A stretch of DNA of 64,000 nucleotides from Halorubrum halophilum. Its GTDB lineage: Archaea; Halobacteriota; Halobacteria; Halobacteriales; Haloferacaceae. Made by a program: the position numbers and the translations under genes. This document shows positions 18,272-28,428 of the stretch, in pieces; position 1 is the stretch's first letter; every line of letters starts with the position of its first letter. The DNA is taken from NCBI RefSeq assembly GCF_000739595.1, contig NZ_BBJP01000030.1, positions 62,001 through 126,000 of the forward strand, in the 5' to 3' direction. The notes under the pieces are model-generated. The model made no database searches, was not told the DNA's origin, and worked only from the letters and a program-made list of their open reading frames with translations.

Positions 18272-20515
18272 TCAGCGCCCGACGAACTCCGAGGGCGGCG
18301 AGAGGTTCCGCCGGCCGCCGAAGGTGACGACGAACAGGACGCCGATGCCGACGCCGTACGCCGCCATCACCGGGAGGGTCGCGAGGATCATCGTGATCAC
18401 GTCGGCGGGGGTGAACACCGCCGCGAACAGCATGATCCCCACGGTGACCTCGCGCCAGCGGTTCCAGAAGACCCGGTAGGGGACGCCGGCGTTGTTCAGT
18501 AGGACCATCGCGATCGGGATGTCCGCGAGGAACCCGATCCCGATCGTCGTGTAGATGACGAGCCAGAAGAAATCGCCCACCTGATAGGTGATGATCATAT
18601 CGGCGAGCCGCGCGTCGGTGACGAGCCACCCGATGAGGCCGGGCGCGATGTACGCGTAGCCGAGCGCGAAGCCGCCGATCAGCCCGGCGAGCAGCGCTCC
18701 CGCCCAGAGGTACACCTGGTAGATGCGCCCGGCGACGAAGCCGCGTTCCCGCAGGGCGGGCCACGCGTAGTAGAGCACGACCGGGAACACAGCGATGATC
18801 CCGAGCAGGACGGAGAACTTCACCATGAATATCAGCGCCTCGACCGGGTGGAGGGTGATGATGTTGATCCCGCCCTCGATCTCGGCGGGGACGCGGGACT
18901 CCAGATCGTTGCGAACCGTCCCGAGTCCACCGAGGTACAGCCACGTGAACGCGGCCGCCATCACGCCGCCGAAGACGGCGACGAGGCGGAACGACCGCGA
19001 CCGCAGCGAGTCGAAGATGAACTTGAGGTCCGTGTAGTAGCCGCCGATGTCGTCTTCCGCCTCGTCCTCGTCGCCGTCGGTGAGCTCCGAGAGGAACGTG
19101 GAGCTGGCGCGAGAGGTGCGGTCCTGAACGGTACCGACCAGTCCGTCGCCGCCGGAACCGCCGGAGCCGCCCGCCCCGCCACCTCCAGTCCCCGCCGCGT
19201 CGGCGCCGGAGGCCGCCTCACCGTCACCGTCCTCGCCGTCGTCCTCATGCACCGCGTCGAACCGGTCGAGGATCGCCTGCGCCTTCTCCGGGTCGTCGTC
19301 GTCGATCGCGGCCTGCGCGAGCGCCAGCGACTCCTCTTCGTCCATCTCCGCGAACGCGTCGTCCGGGGCGGCGCGGACGCCGGGCGCGTCGAGTTCGCTC
19401 ACGTCGATGGCGGCGGGGTCGCCGTACTGGTAGCCCGCGCTCGTCGTGTCGAGGTCGGCGTAAACGGCCCACAGCGTCGCGACGGCGACGAACGCGAGCG
19501 CCCAGGCGGCGGCGTAGATCCCGGCCGCCGTCGCGGGGTCGACGCCGAGCCCGGCGCCGGGTTCGAGGAAGCGCCAGTCGCTGTTGGCGAGCCGGAGGAG
19601 GTCGTTGAACGCGGTCCGGCCGCCGTACTCGTAGAAGGCGTAGACGAGCCCGCCGCCGAGGACGGCCGCGCCGCCCACGACGTTCCAGTGGTTCCGGGCC
19701 GCGCCGAGCACGTCGATGCGGTCGGAGCTTCGCTTGGCCGTGACGACGAGCTTCGCGAGGTAGAGGCTGAAGCCGTAGAGGACGATGAGCGGGAACGCCC
19801 ACATCAGCTGCGTGAACGGGTCCGGCGGGGAGAAGACGGCGCCGAAGACGAAGATGGCGACGACCGCGTAGCGCCACTTGTCGCGGAACGTCTCGTACTG
19901 GACGATCCCGGAGTAGGAGAGCCCGGTGATGAGAAGCGGCATCTGGCCGGCGAGCCCGAAGGACAGCGAGAGGAAGACGATGAACTCCGTCCACATCACG
20001 ATCCCGTAGGTCGGCTGGAGCCCGGCCTCCAGCCCGAAGCCGGCTAGGAAGGAGAACATGATCGGGAAGAAGGCGTAGATCCCGTAGGCGACGCCCACGG
20101 TGAAGAGTCCGGCTCCGAGGAGGAAGATCCCGGCGAGCTTCCAGCGCGGGATCCGCGACTGCGGCCACGCCCCGCGGGCGCGGAGCTCGTCGCGAGAAAC
20201 GTAGATGAAGGGCGGAATCGCGAAGATCACGCCGACGATCAGCCCGATCTTCGCCTGCAGGAGGATCACCTCGAACGGGGTCGTCGCGATCACGTCCGTC
20301 TCGGCGGCGACCGCCGGCGACATGTTCGATTCGGTGACGGTTCTGAGAGCGTCCCAGATGTACACGCGGAGCGCCCAGAACGTCGCGAGGAATCCCGCCA
20401 GGAAGACGACGAACACCTTCTGGAGGTCTTTCTGAATCGACCGGAGGAAGGCCTTCGCCGACTCGCGTCCCTCCGCGAGCGACTGCTGGGTATCCTCGTC
20501 GAGGGCACTCGCCAT
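18272..20515 (-). CDS. tatC2: Twin (fused) TatC protein, TatCt
   Basis: Sec-independent (Tat) translocase subunit in the double-length form peculiar to haloarchaea (747 residues from ATG at 20515). Two TatC domains are joined: the first covers roughly residues 25-290, the second roughly 500-735. Two extra membrane helices and a 70-residue acidic, Gly/Ser-rich linker (about 385-455) lie between them. TatC recognises twin-arginine signal peptides, and most haloarchaeal secreted proteins use this route. The upstream extension to 20545 is rejected since ATG at 20515 gives the usual MASALDEDT start. It is divergent from the single tatC gene. Confidence 0.92.
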   Translation of the reverse strand: MASALDEDTQQSLAEGRESAKAFLRSIQKDLQKVFVVFLAGFLATFWALRVYIWDALRTVTESNMSPAVAAETDVIATTPFEVILLQAKIGLIVGVIFAIPPFIYVSRDELRARGAWPQSRIPRWKLAGIFLLGAGLFTVGVAYGIYAFFPIMFSFLAGFGLEAGLQPTYGIVMWTEFIVFLSLSFGLAGQMPLLITGLSYSGIVQYETFRDKWRYAVVAIFVFGAVFSPPDPFTQLMWAFPLIVLYGFSLYLAKLVVTAKRSSDRIDVLGAARNHWNVVGGAAVLGGGLVYAFYEYGGRTAFNDLLRLANSDWRFLEPGAGLGVDPATAAGIYAAAWALAFVAVATLWAVYADLDTTSAGYQYGDPAAIDVSELDAPGVRAAPDDAFAEMDEEESLALAQAAIDDDDPEKAQAILDRFDAVHEDDGEDGDGEAASGADAAGTGGGGAGGSGGSGGDGLVGTVQDRTSRASSTFLSELTDGDEDEAEDDIGGYYTDLKFIFDSLRSRSFRLVAVFGGVMAAAFTWLYLGGLGTVRNDLESRVPAEIEGGINIITLHPVEALIFMVKFSVLLGIIAVFPVVLYYAWPALRERGFVAGRIYQVYLWAGALLAGLIGGFALGYAYIAPGLIGWLVTDARLADMIITYQVGDFFWLVIYTTIGIGFLADIPIAMVLLNNAGVPYRVFWNRWREVTVGIMLFAAVFTPADVITMILATLPVMAAYGVGIGVLFVVTFGGRRNLSPPSEFVGR

Positions 20516-20637
20516 ACGGGACCGGAAGTCCGTCGCCGTTATCAACCTTTTCGACCGCGTTCGCGTCCGCGCACCGGGGGCGGCGCTCGCCGCTATCCGA
20601 AAAGGCCTATAGTCACCCGGTTGCCTAGAAGAAGTGA

Positions 20638-21741
20638 ATGGACGACTCGGACCGGTCGCGTGACGAGCCCTCGGCCCCCGAGGACGACTCGGTCGCCGAC
20701 GACGGGACGGTCGACAGCGCCGGCGCCGACTCCGGCGAGGCGGCGGAGACGGACGGCGACGCCACTGCAGGCCGCCGATCCGACGGCGACGGGAGCGAGG
20801 ACGGCGACGACTCGGCCCCCGTCGAGCCGGAGGTAACTCCCGAGGTCACCTCCGAGGTCGGCGTGAGCGATGACGCGAGCGAGGACGACGCGGGCGAGGA
20901 TACGGGCGACGCGGACAACGCGGACACCGAGGACGACGAGGCCGACGCGCCGACCGCCGAGGACGGGGGCATCGCCGGGGGAGCGGCCGCCGGAAGCGAC
21001 GAGGAGTTCTCGGGGTTGGAGGCGCCCGAGACGGACGAGGAGATGCCGCTTGCGGCTCACATCGAGGAGATGATGCGGCGGCTCGCCGTCGTCTTCGCCA
21101 TCGGCGGGCTGGCGACGCTGGTCGTCGTCACCGAGTCGACGGATCTCATCAACTACTTCTGGAGCTACCACATCCCCGCGCCGATGGAGAACCGCCCGCG
21201 GCTGTACGGCCCCCTCGAACTCCCGCTCACGCGGCTGAAGGTCGCCGGGCTCGCCGGCGTCGTCGTCGGCCTCCCGGCGTTCGTCTACCAGACCTACCGG
21301 TTCATGAAGCCCGGCCTGTACGACAACGAGCGGCGCTACTACCTCGCGGCGGTCCCCACGAGCCTGATCCTCGGCGGGGTGGGGATCGCGTTCGCGCACT
21401 TCCTCGTGTTGCCCGCGATCTTCTCGTACTTCACCACCTACACCTCCGACGCCGCGACGATCGCCTTCGGGCTCGCGGAGACGTTCAACCTGATCGTCAT
21501 CATGCTCGCGTTCATGGCGATCGTCTTCCAGATCCCGCTTTTCATCATGCTCGCGATCATGATGAACCTCGTCACCCGGCAGTGGCTGGAGGCGAAGCGG
21601 CTGATCTTCTGGGGGTCGTTCCTCGGGATCGCGTTCCTCTTCAGCCCCGACCCGACCGGGATGGCGCCGATCATCGTGACGCTGACGATGATCGTGCTGT
21701 ACGAAGGGACGCTGGCGGTGCTGCGCTGGACCGGGAACTAG
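20638..21741 (+). CDS. tatC: TatC (single-domain) with long acidic N-terminal extension
   Basis: Tat translocase subunit TatCo, 367 residues. The first 130 residues are a highly acidic, disordered stretch (Asp/Glu/Ala/Gly). The TatC core follows: MPLAAHIEEMMRRLAVV begins the first helix near residue 137, six membrane segments follow, and the FVYQTYRFMKPGLY signature is near residue 220. Such N-terminal extensions occur in haloarchaeal TatCo but this one is long. It is divergent from the twin tatC2 gene, with about 122 bp between the starts, so the two halves of the translocase may share a regulatory region. Repeat D starts behind its stop. Confidence 0.92.
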   Translation: MDDSDRSRDEPSAPEDDSVADDGTVDSAGADSGEAAETDGDATAGRRSDGDGSEDGDDSAPVEPEVTPEVTSEVGVSDDASEDDAGEDTGDADNADTEDDEADAPTAEDGGIAGGAAAGSDEEFSGLEAPETDEEMPLAAHIEEMMRRLAVVFAIGGLATLVVVTESTDLINYFWSYHIPAPMENRPRLYGPLELPLTRLKVAGLAGVVVGLPAFVYQTYRFMKPGLYDNERRYYLAAVPTSLILGGVGIAFAHFLVLPAIFSYFTTYTSDAATIAFGLAETFNLIVIMLAFMAIVFQIPLFIMLAIMMNLVTRQWLEAKRLIFWGSFLGIAFLFSPDPTGMAPIIVTLTMIVLYEGTLAVLRWTGN

Positions 21742-21753
21742 ATCGCGGATCGG

Positions 21754-22168
21754 TGTTTTATAAGCGATCCGTCGTCGCAGCGAACGTCACTTGCGTTCTG
21801 ATCGATCGTTTATAAATGGTTGATGACGGATCGACGTCGGACTCCTTCAAAGTCCCAGTCGATCGCTTATAAGTAGTTGTCTGCGGATCGACGGCGAACA
21901 CCTCCAAAGCCCCAGTCGCGACGACTCGGGGGCCTTGCTGTGCGCCTCGCTCAGTCGCTTGCGCTCCCTCGCTGCGGTGCTTGCTGCGGCCACCTTCGTC
22001 CTCGCGACTGCCCCTTTGAGTCCCACCCCGCCCCGCACCTCACGCCTCCCCAGCCTCGCGGTTCGCGCTCTCCGAGCGCTCACCGCGTCCCTCGCGCGGT
22101 GCTCCTCGCGGCCTGTCGGCCGCTCGGAGGCACGCGCCACCGCAAATCTGTTTATAAATAGCGAGATT
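21754..22168 (+). repeat. Dispersed structured repeat, copy D (with tandem 5' duplication)
   Basis: Begins 12 bp behind the tatC stop and lies in the same orientation. A 57-bp unit (GATCG-TTATAA-...-CCCAGTC) is tandemly duplicated at 21804-21860 and 21861-21917 with 45 of 57 bases equal, so the TATA-like box and the CCAAAG start occur twice. Hairpin 1 has the stem CAGTCGCGA/TCGCGACTG (21913-21921 with 22002-22010), extended by GAC/GTC after one mismatch, and is closed by CCC/CCC and AAAG/CTTT. Then come CTCCCCAGCCTCGCGG, a GCGGCC/GGCCGC hairpin (22107-22122), GCGCCACCGCA and TTTATAAATAGCGA (22151-22164). No coding sequence is seen. Confidence 0.78.
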
Positions 22169-22189
22169 CGACCGATTCCCGCTCCGCCC

Positions 22190-23089
<900 letters not shown>

Positions 23090-23197
23090 GGTACTGTGGT
23101 GCGTGTGGTGTCGGTGAGCGGTGGTGTCGGCGGTGCGGTAGTGTGACAGCAGTGAGGTCAGTCGTCGGAAGCGAAGCGGATCGGCTCAGAAGGAGGC

Positions 23198-23223
23198 GGC
23201 GTCACGGTCGGTGCCGTGACGCC
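23198..23223. other. Perfect stem-loop at the end of the lysK/argE gene
   Basis: GGCGTCACGG and CCGTGACGCC form a 10-bp perfect stem around a 6-nt loop, touching the stop codon (TAG at 23223-23225 on the minus strand). No T-run follows on the minus strand, so it may be an mRNA processing or stability element between lysK and argF rather than a terminator. Confidence 0.4.
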
Positions 23224-24380
23224 TACGGTCGGTCCCGGCAGACGTCGCTCAACACCGCTGTCGCGCGGTCCAGCTCGGAGAGGGGGAGCCGCTCGTCGGG
23301 GGCGTGGTCGAGGTCCGAGTCTCCGGGGCCGTAGGTGACCATCGGGCAGTCCCACGCGGCCGCGAAGAGGTTCATGTCGCTCGTGCCAGTCTTGCGCAGC
23401 AGCCGCACGTCGCCGCCGGCGCCGCGGATCGCGACGCGGAACGCCCGCGCCAGCTCCGTCCGCGGGCTCTCCATCACCGGCGGGATCGGCTCCTTCCAGT
23501 GGACCGAGCCGGTGAACAGCTCCGTCTCGGCCAGCTCGTGGATCTCGTCGACCGTCCGGTTCGGGGGGACGCGGAGCTGCACGTCCATCGTCGCCTCGAC
23601 CGCCAGCCCGTCGTCGGTGAGCCCGCCGTCGACCGAGACGGGCTTCGTCGTCACCTGCTCGAAGACGGGCGTGTCGTCGTCGGTGGGGTCGAACGTCTCC
23701 TCGACGCTGTGCCACCAGTCGATCGCGTGCTGGATCGCGTTCGGCTCCGGCCGCGAGGTGTGGCCGGACTCGCTCGTGTTCACGTACGTCCCCGCGAGGA
23801 AGCCGCGGTAGCCGAGGGTGACGCCGTCCCAGCCGGAGGGCTCGCCGTTCACCACGGCCTCGGGCGCGTCGCGGTCCTCGACGAGGTGGCGGGCGCCCCG
23901 CGAGTTCGTCTCCTCGCCGGCGACGCCGACGAACGAGACGCCGGTCTTGACCGCCGCGACCGCCATCGCGACGAGCGGGCCGGTGGCGTCCACGGTCCCG
24001 CGCCCCCAGAGGACGGGCTCGCCCGGCTCGCCGACCGCCTCGTCCTCGGCCGCCGGCTTCACCTCGACCGGGATGTCGCCCGGAACGGTGTCGATGTGCG
24101 AGGTCAGCAGGACGGCGTCGCTGGCGGGCGCGCGGACGTTGCCGACCTCGTCGATCCACGCCTCCCGGCCGTTCGCCTCGAAGAAGTCGACGAGGCGCTT
24201 CGCGGCCTGCTCCTCCTCGCCCGAGGGCGAGGGGATCGAGACCATGTCGTACAGCAGCTTCCGGGCCGGCGTGTCGCAGGCCTCGGGGTAGCCGCCGCCG
24301 GCGACCACGTCGGTCCCGGGCGCGGATGTCGACTCGTCCGCGGTGGATTGCTCCGATTCGCGCTCCTTCCCGGTCGACAT
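23223..24380 (-). CDS. lysK: [LysW]-ornithine/lysine hydrolase
   Basis: M20-family zinc peptidase (385 residues) that releases ornithine (or lysine) from the carrier protein LysW in the final carrier-bound step. Zinc-site motifs: TSHIDTVPG near residue 90, WGRGTVDATGPL near 122 and GVAGEETNSRGA near 147, with the later GTSDMNLF histidine-replacing region typical of LysK/ArgE-like members. ATG at 24380 overlaps the argD stop as ATGA. A first stretch of about 30 Ser/Thr/Glu-rich residues precedes the domain. Longer versions of the frame are shadows of argD. Confidence 0.9.
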   Translation of the reverse strand: MSTGKERESEQSTADESTSAPGTDVVAGGGYPEACDTPARKLLYDMVSIPSPSGEEEQAAKRLVDFFEANGREAWIDEVGNVRAPASDAVLLTSHIDTVPGDIPVEVKPAAEDEAVGEPGEPVLWGRGTVDATGPLVAMAVAAVKTGVSFVGVAGEETNSRGARHLVEDRDAPEAVVNGEPSGWDGVTLGYRGFLAGTYVNTSESGHTSRPEPNAIQHAIDWWHSVEETFDPTDDDTPVFEQVTTKPVSVDGGLTDDGLAVEATMDVQLRVPPNRTVDEIHELAETELFTGSVHWKEPIPPVMESPRTELARAFRVAIRGAGGDVRLLRKTGTSDMNLFAAAWDCPMVTYGPGDSDLDHAPDERLPLSELDRATAVLSDVCRDRP

Positions 24381-25507
24381 CACCCGATCACCTCGGCGAG
24401 CGCGTCGACGACCGCGTCGGCGTGTTCGCGCTCGATCGTCAGCGGCGGGAGCAGACGCAACACGGTGCGGCCCGCTGGCAGCGCGAGCACCTGATGGTCG
24501 ATCGCCAGATCGCGCAGCAGGCGGTTCGAGCCGCGCTTCACTTCGATTCCGATCATCAGGCCGTCGCCGCGCACGTCGCGGACGTCGTCGCCGAGGCGCT
24601 CGTCGATCTGGTCGCGGATGTACGCCCCCGTCTCGGCGGCGTGCTCGGGGAGGCCCTCGCGCTCGATCACGTCGAGGGTCGCTCCCGCGGCCGCGGAGAC
24701 GACGGGGCCGCCGGAGAACGTCGACCCGTGGTTGCCGGCGTCCTCCGCGACCCAGTCGCGACACAGCGTCGCGCCGATCGGGAGCCCGCTGGCGAGCCCC
24801 TTCGCGGTCGTGAGCACGTCGGGCACCACATCGTGCTTCTCGGCGGCCCAGAGCGTTCCGGTGCGACCGAGCCCGGTCTGGATCTCGTCGAGGACCATCG
24901 CGGCGCCCTCCTCTTCGGTCACTTCCCGGACCGTCCGCAGGTACTCGGTGGCGGCGGGGTTGATCCCGCCCTCGCCCTGCAGGGGCTCTAAGATCACCGC
25001 GGCGGTCTCGTCGTCGACCGCCTCGCGCATCGCGTCGGCGTCGCCGTACTCGACGAACTCCACGCCGCCGGCGAGCGGCTCGAACCCCTGCTTGTACTTC
25101 TGCTTCCAGGTGGTCGCGAGCGCGCCCATCGTCCGGCCGTGGAACCCCTGCGTCGTCGCGATTATCTTCTCGCGACCGGTCGCGTGCCGGGCGAACTTCA
25201 GGGCGGCCTCGTTGGCCTCGGTCCCGGAGTTACAGAGCCAGACCTCGTCGACGTCACCCGGTCCGGCCGCGGAGAGCTGCTCGTACAGCGCCGTCCGCGC
25301 CGTGTGCGGGTACGACGCCTGCACGTACATGAGCTCCTCAAGCTGGCTCGTCGCGGCGTCGACGACCTCGGGGTGGCAGTGACCGACCGGAGTGCACGCG
25401 TAGCTCGCGCCGAAGTCGAGGTACTCGGTCCCGTTGGTATCGGTGAGGGTCGCGCCGTCGCCGGAAGCGATCTCGATCGGCTTCTCGGAGAAGACGAAGC
25501 CGCTCAT
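24380..25507 (-). CDS. argD: [LysW]-aminoadipate/glutamate semialdehyde aminotransferase
   Basis: PLP-dependent class III aminotransferase (375 residues; ArgD/LysJ). It transaminates the LysW-bound semialdehyde to LysW-ornithine (or LysW-lysine). Cofactor lysine lies in LTTAKGLASGLPIGA near residue 240; the phosphate and ring contacts are NSGTEANEAALKFAR near 93 and VLDEIQTGLGRTG near 205. Its stop overlaps the lysK start and its start overlaps the argB stop, which shows tight translational coupling within the operon. Confidence 0.93.
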   Translation of the reverse strand: MSGFVFSEKPIEIASGDGATLTDTNGTEYLDFGASYACTPVGHCHPEVVDAATSQLEELMYVQASYPHTARTALYEQLSAAGPGDVDEVWLCNSGTEANEAALKFARHATGREKIIATTQGFHGRTMGALATTWKQKYKQGFEPLAGGVEFVEYGDADAMREAVDDETAAVILEPLQGEGGINPAATEYLRTVREVTEEEGAAMVLDEIQTGLGRTGTLWAAEKHDVVPDVLTTAKGLASGLPIGATLCRDWVAEDAGNHGSTFSGGPVVSAAAGATLDVIEREGLPEHAAETGAYIRDQIDERLGDDVRDVRGDGLMIGIEVKRGSNRLLRDLAIDHQVLALPAGRTVLRLLPPLTIEREHADAVVDALAEVIG

Positions 25508-26427
25508 GCGGTCTCTCCCTCCGTTTCGGCCTGTTCCGCAACTGCGGAGCGTTCGATCGTCGTCCCCGCGCCGCCGAGCGCGGCGACGATCGGGTCGCGG
25601 ACGTTGGCGTCGGCGACGACGACGCGCCCGGAGCCGCCCGAAAGCGCCTCCTTGGCCGCCATCACTTTCTTGCCCATGAACCCCTCGGCGGCGTCCTCGA
25701 CCGAGTCGAATTCCTCGGGCGTCGCCGCCGACTCGATCAGCGTGTCGGAGTCGTCGGGGTCCGCGTACACGCCGGCCACGTCCGTCAGCAGGACGAGGTC
25801 GGCGCCGAGCGCCCCGGCGACCGCGGCGGCCGCCCGGTCCGCGTCGGTGTTGACGGGCGTGACGCCGCCGTCGCTCTCTTTCCCCTCCATCGGGGGCGAG
25901 ACGACCGGGGTGTAGCCGTCGGCGAGGAGACCGGAGAGGAGGTCAGCATTCACCGACTCGATCCGCCCGGAGTGCTCGCCGCGGCGGATCTTCTTCTTGC
26001 CGTCCTCGATAACCCGGACCGCCGACTTGCGGGGCCCGGAGAGGAGCCCGCCATCGACGCCGCTCAGCCCGACCGCGTCGACGCCGGCCTCGCGGAACTG
26101 CGCCGTCAGCTCGGTGTTGAGCTTGCCGGCCATCGCCATCGTGAACGCCTCCATCGTCTCCGCGTCGGTGAACCGACCGGTGACGCCGGAGGCGGACTCG
26201 ACGTACTCGGGCTCCATGCCGAGCCGCTCGATGACCTCGTCGACGACCGTCGAGCCGCCGTGGACGACCACGACCTCGCGCCCGTTGGCGGCGAGGTGGG
26301 CGACGTCGCCGACCGCGCCGGCCGGGTCGACTGCCTTCGCGCCGCCGATCTTGACGACGACGGGCGGTTCATCGGTAGCCGTGCCGTCGGCGCGCGCGCC
26401 GCCGGCGTCGGACCGCTCCCCGCTCAT
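25504..26427 (-). CDS. argB: [LysW]-glutamate/aminoadipate kinase
   Basis: Amino-acid kinase of the N-acetylglutamate kinase family (307 residues; ArgB/LysZ), phosphorylating the gamma-carboxyl of the LysW-bound substrate. Motifs: VVVKIGGAKAVD near residue 23, VVVHGGSTVVDEVIERL near 51, and TPVNTDADRAAAAVAGAL near 192 for ATP binding. A 20-residue disordered N-terminus precedes the domain. It overlaps argC by 4 bp upstream and argD by 4 bp downstream. Confidence 0.93.
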   Translation of the reverse strand: MSGERSDAGGARADGTATDEPPVVVKIGGAKAVDPAGAVGDVAHLAANGREVVVVHGGSTVVDEVIERLGMEPEYVESASGVTGRFTDAETMEAFTMAMAGKLNTELTAQFREAGVDAVGLSGVDGGLLSGPRKSAVRVIEDGKKKIRRGEHSGRIESVNADLLSGLLADGYTPVVSPPMEGKESDGGVTPVNTDADRAAAAVAGALGADLVLLTDVAGVYADPDDSDTLIESAATPEEFDSVEDAAEGFMGKKVMAAKEALSGGSGRVVVADANVRDPIVAALGGAGTTIERSAVAEQAETEGETA

Positions 26428-27503
26428 GGCGATCCCACGGGGTGAAGCCCCTGGAACTCCAGACCGGCGTCTTCGGGCAGTCCGAGGACGACGTTCGCCG
26501 CGTGGACCGCCTGGCCAGCGGAGCCCTTCATCATGTTGTCTATCGCGGAGAAGACGACGATACGCCGGTTGCCGGGGTCGAGCTCGAAGCCGACCTCACC
26601 GTGGTTGGTGCCGGCGACCGCCTTCGGCTCGGGGTAGCGGTAGACGCCGCCCCCGCCGGAGACGATCCGCATGAACGGCTCGTCGGCGTAGGCGCCGCGG
26701 TACGCCTGCCACAGGTCCGCCTTCGAGACGGGCTCGTCGGGGAAGACGTGGCAGGTCGCGCTCGCGCCGCGCACCATCTCGACCGCGTGGACGGTGAAGG
26801 AGACGTCGAGGCCGAGGTACGCCCCGATCTCCGCCTCGTGACGGTGGCTCGTGGGCGCGTACGGGCGCACGACGCCCGAGCGCTCCGGATGCGAGGAGGC
26901 CGCGCCGCCGCCGGCGCCCCCCTCCGAGGAGCCCACCTTCACGTCGACGACGACCTCGCCGGTCTCGGGACCGAGCGCGCCGGCGTCGACGAGGGGCTTC
27001 AGACCGAGGATCGTCGCGGTCGCGTTGCAGCCGCCGCCGGCTATCAGGTCGGCGCCGGGGAGGTTCTCGCGGTTGAGCTCGGGGAGCGCGTACTCCGCGC
27101 GCTCTAAGTACTCGGGCGACTCGTGGCCGTCGTACCACTCGTCGTACAGCTCCGCCTCGGGCAGGCGGAAGTCGGCCGAGAGGTCGACGACCGTGTCGGC
27201 GGCCTCGAAGTACTCGTCGATCCGGCCCATCGAGACGCCGTGTGGCGTCGCCGAGAACAGCACGTCGACGGACTCCAGATCGTCGGGGTCCGAGAAGCGC
27301 AGGTCGAGCCCGCGCAGGTTCGGGTGCGAGCGACCGACCGTCATGTTGTCGGCCGACCGCGACGTGGCCTGCACCACGTCGAACTCGGGGTGTCCCGAGA
27401 GGATCCGCAACAGCTCGCCGCCGGTGAAGCCGGTGCCGCCGACGACGCTGGCGGTGTACGTCTCGTCGGTGGTCGCCGCGTCGGCCGCGTCGCCGGCGCT
27501 CAT
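26424..27503 (-). CDS. argC: [LysW]-glutamyl/aminoadipyl phosphate reductase
   Basis: NADPH-dependent reductase (359 residues; ArgC/LysY) that turns the LysW-bound acyl phosphate into a semialdehyde. The Rossmann loop is VVGGTGFTGGELLRIL near residue 20, and the catalytic cysteine is in AGGGCNATATILG near residue 166; HAVEMVRGASAT marks the C-terminal domain. The start is ATG at 27503, overlapping the lysX stop as ATGA; the much longer upstream reading frame is a shadow of lysX. Residues 195-206 carry a glycine/alanine insertion (EGGAGGGAASS). Confidence 0.93.
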   Translation of the reverse strand: MSAGDAADAATTDETYTASVVGGTGFTGGELLRILSGHPEFDVVQATSRSADNMTVGRSHPNLRGLDLRFSDPDDLESVDVLFSATPHGVSMGRIDEYFEAADTVVDLSADFRLPEAELYDEWYDGHESPEYLERAEYALPELNRENLPGADLIAGGGCNATATILGLKPLVDAGALGPETGEVVVDVKVGSSEGGAGGGAASSHPERSGVVRPYAPTSHRHEAEIGAYLGLDVSFTVHAVEMVRGASATCHVFPDEPVSKADLWQAYRGAYADEPFMRIVSGGGGVYRYPEPKAVAGTNHGEVGFELDPGNRRIVVFSAIDNMMKGSAGQAVHAANVVLGLPEDAGLEFQGLHPVGSP

Positions 27504-28387
27504 ACCGTGACCCCCTCGCCGTCGGCCGCCGCGGCCGCCTTCGCCTCCAGCCAGTCGACGACCTTCGCGGGCACGTCGACGTCGGTGGCCGAGTCGAGCG
27601 CCTTGAACTCGACCGTGTGGTTCACCTCGTGAACGGTGTACTCGCCGGACCCGGTGCCGCCCACCTCCATCAGGTCGACGCCGAGCATGCCGCCGCCGAC
27701 GGCATCCGAGGCGCGCTCGACCAGATCGAGCGCGCGGTCGTCGAGGTCGAACGACTTCGTCTCGCCGCCCTTCGCGGCGTTCGTGAGCCAGTGGTCCGAC
27801 GACCGGGTCATCGCGGCGACCGGCTCGCCGTCGACCGCCAGCACGCGGATGTCGCGGCCGGGCTTGTCGACGAACTCCTGGATGTAGAACACCTTGTGCT
27901 CGTAGTGGCCGAGCGTCTCCTTGTGCTCTAAGATCGCCTCCGCGGCGTTCCGCGTGTCGATCTTCGCCATCAGCCGGCCCCACGAGCCGACGACGGGCTT
28001 GAGCACGCAGGGGTAGCCGAACGCCTCGATGGCCTCCATCGCGGCCTCTTTCGTGAACGCGACCTCCGTCGCCGGGGTGGGAACCTCCGCCTCCGCGAGC
28101 GCGAGCGAGTTCTTCGCCTTGTCGGCGCAGATATCGCCCGTCTCGGGGGAGTTCACCACCGGGACGCCGTAGCTGTCGAGGAACTTGGTCGCGTACAGCG
28201 ACCGGCTGGTCGACAGACAGCGGTCGACGACCAGATCGAGGTCGGCGACGTTCGCGGTCGTCGATTCGAGCCCGAACCGCTCCTTGCGGACGTCGATCTT
28301 GGTGACCTCGTGGCCGCGCTCGCGGAGCTCGCCGAGCAGCAGCTTCTCGTCTTTCCGGATCCGCGAGTAGAGGATCGCTATTTGCAT
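27500..28387 (-). CDS. argX: [LysW]-glutamate/aminoadipate ligase, ATP-grasp
   Basis: RimK-like ATP-grasp ligase (295 residues) that joins the amino group of glutamate (ArgX) or aminoadipate (LysX) to the C-terminal glutamate of LysW. Motifs: PCVLKPVVGSWGRLMAK near residue 123, IQEFVDKPGRDIRV near 165 and GVDLMEVGG with HEVNHTVEFKAL at 239-266. Because the cluster otherwise holds arginine genes, the ArgX role is favoured, but ArgX/LysX can be bifunctional. ATG at 28387 (MQIAILYSR) is the conserved start; a GTG 9 bp upstream is possible. Confidence 0.92.
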   Translation of the reverse strand: MQIAILYSRIRKDEKLLLGELRERGHEVTKIDVRKERFGLESTTANVADLDLVVDRCLSTSRSLYATKFLDSYGVPVVNSPETGDICADKAKNSLALAEAEVPTPATEVAFTKEAAMEAIEAFGYPCVLKPVVGSWGRLMAKIDTRNAAEAILEHKETLGHYEHKVFYIQEFVDKPGRDIRVLAVDGEPVAAMTRSSDHWLTNAAKGGETKSFDLDDRALDLVERASDAVGGGMLGVDLMEVGGTGSGEYTVHEVNHTVEFKALDSATDVDVPAKVVDWLEAKAAAAADGEGVTV

Positions 28388-28428
28388 GTCGACCACTCGC
28401 GTGTCGCGGTCGTGGCGGTCGTCGCCAT

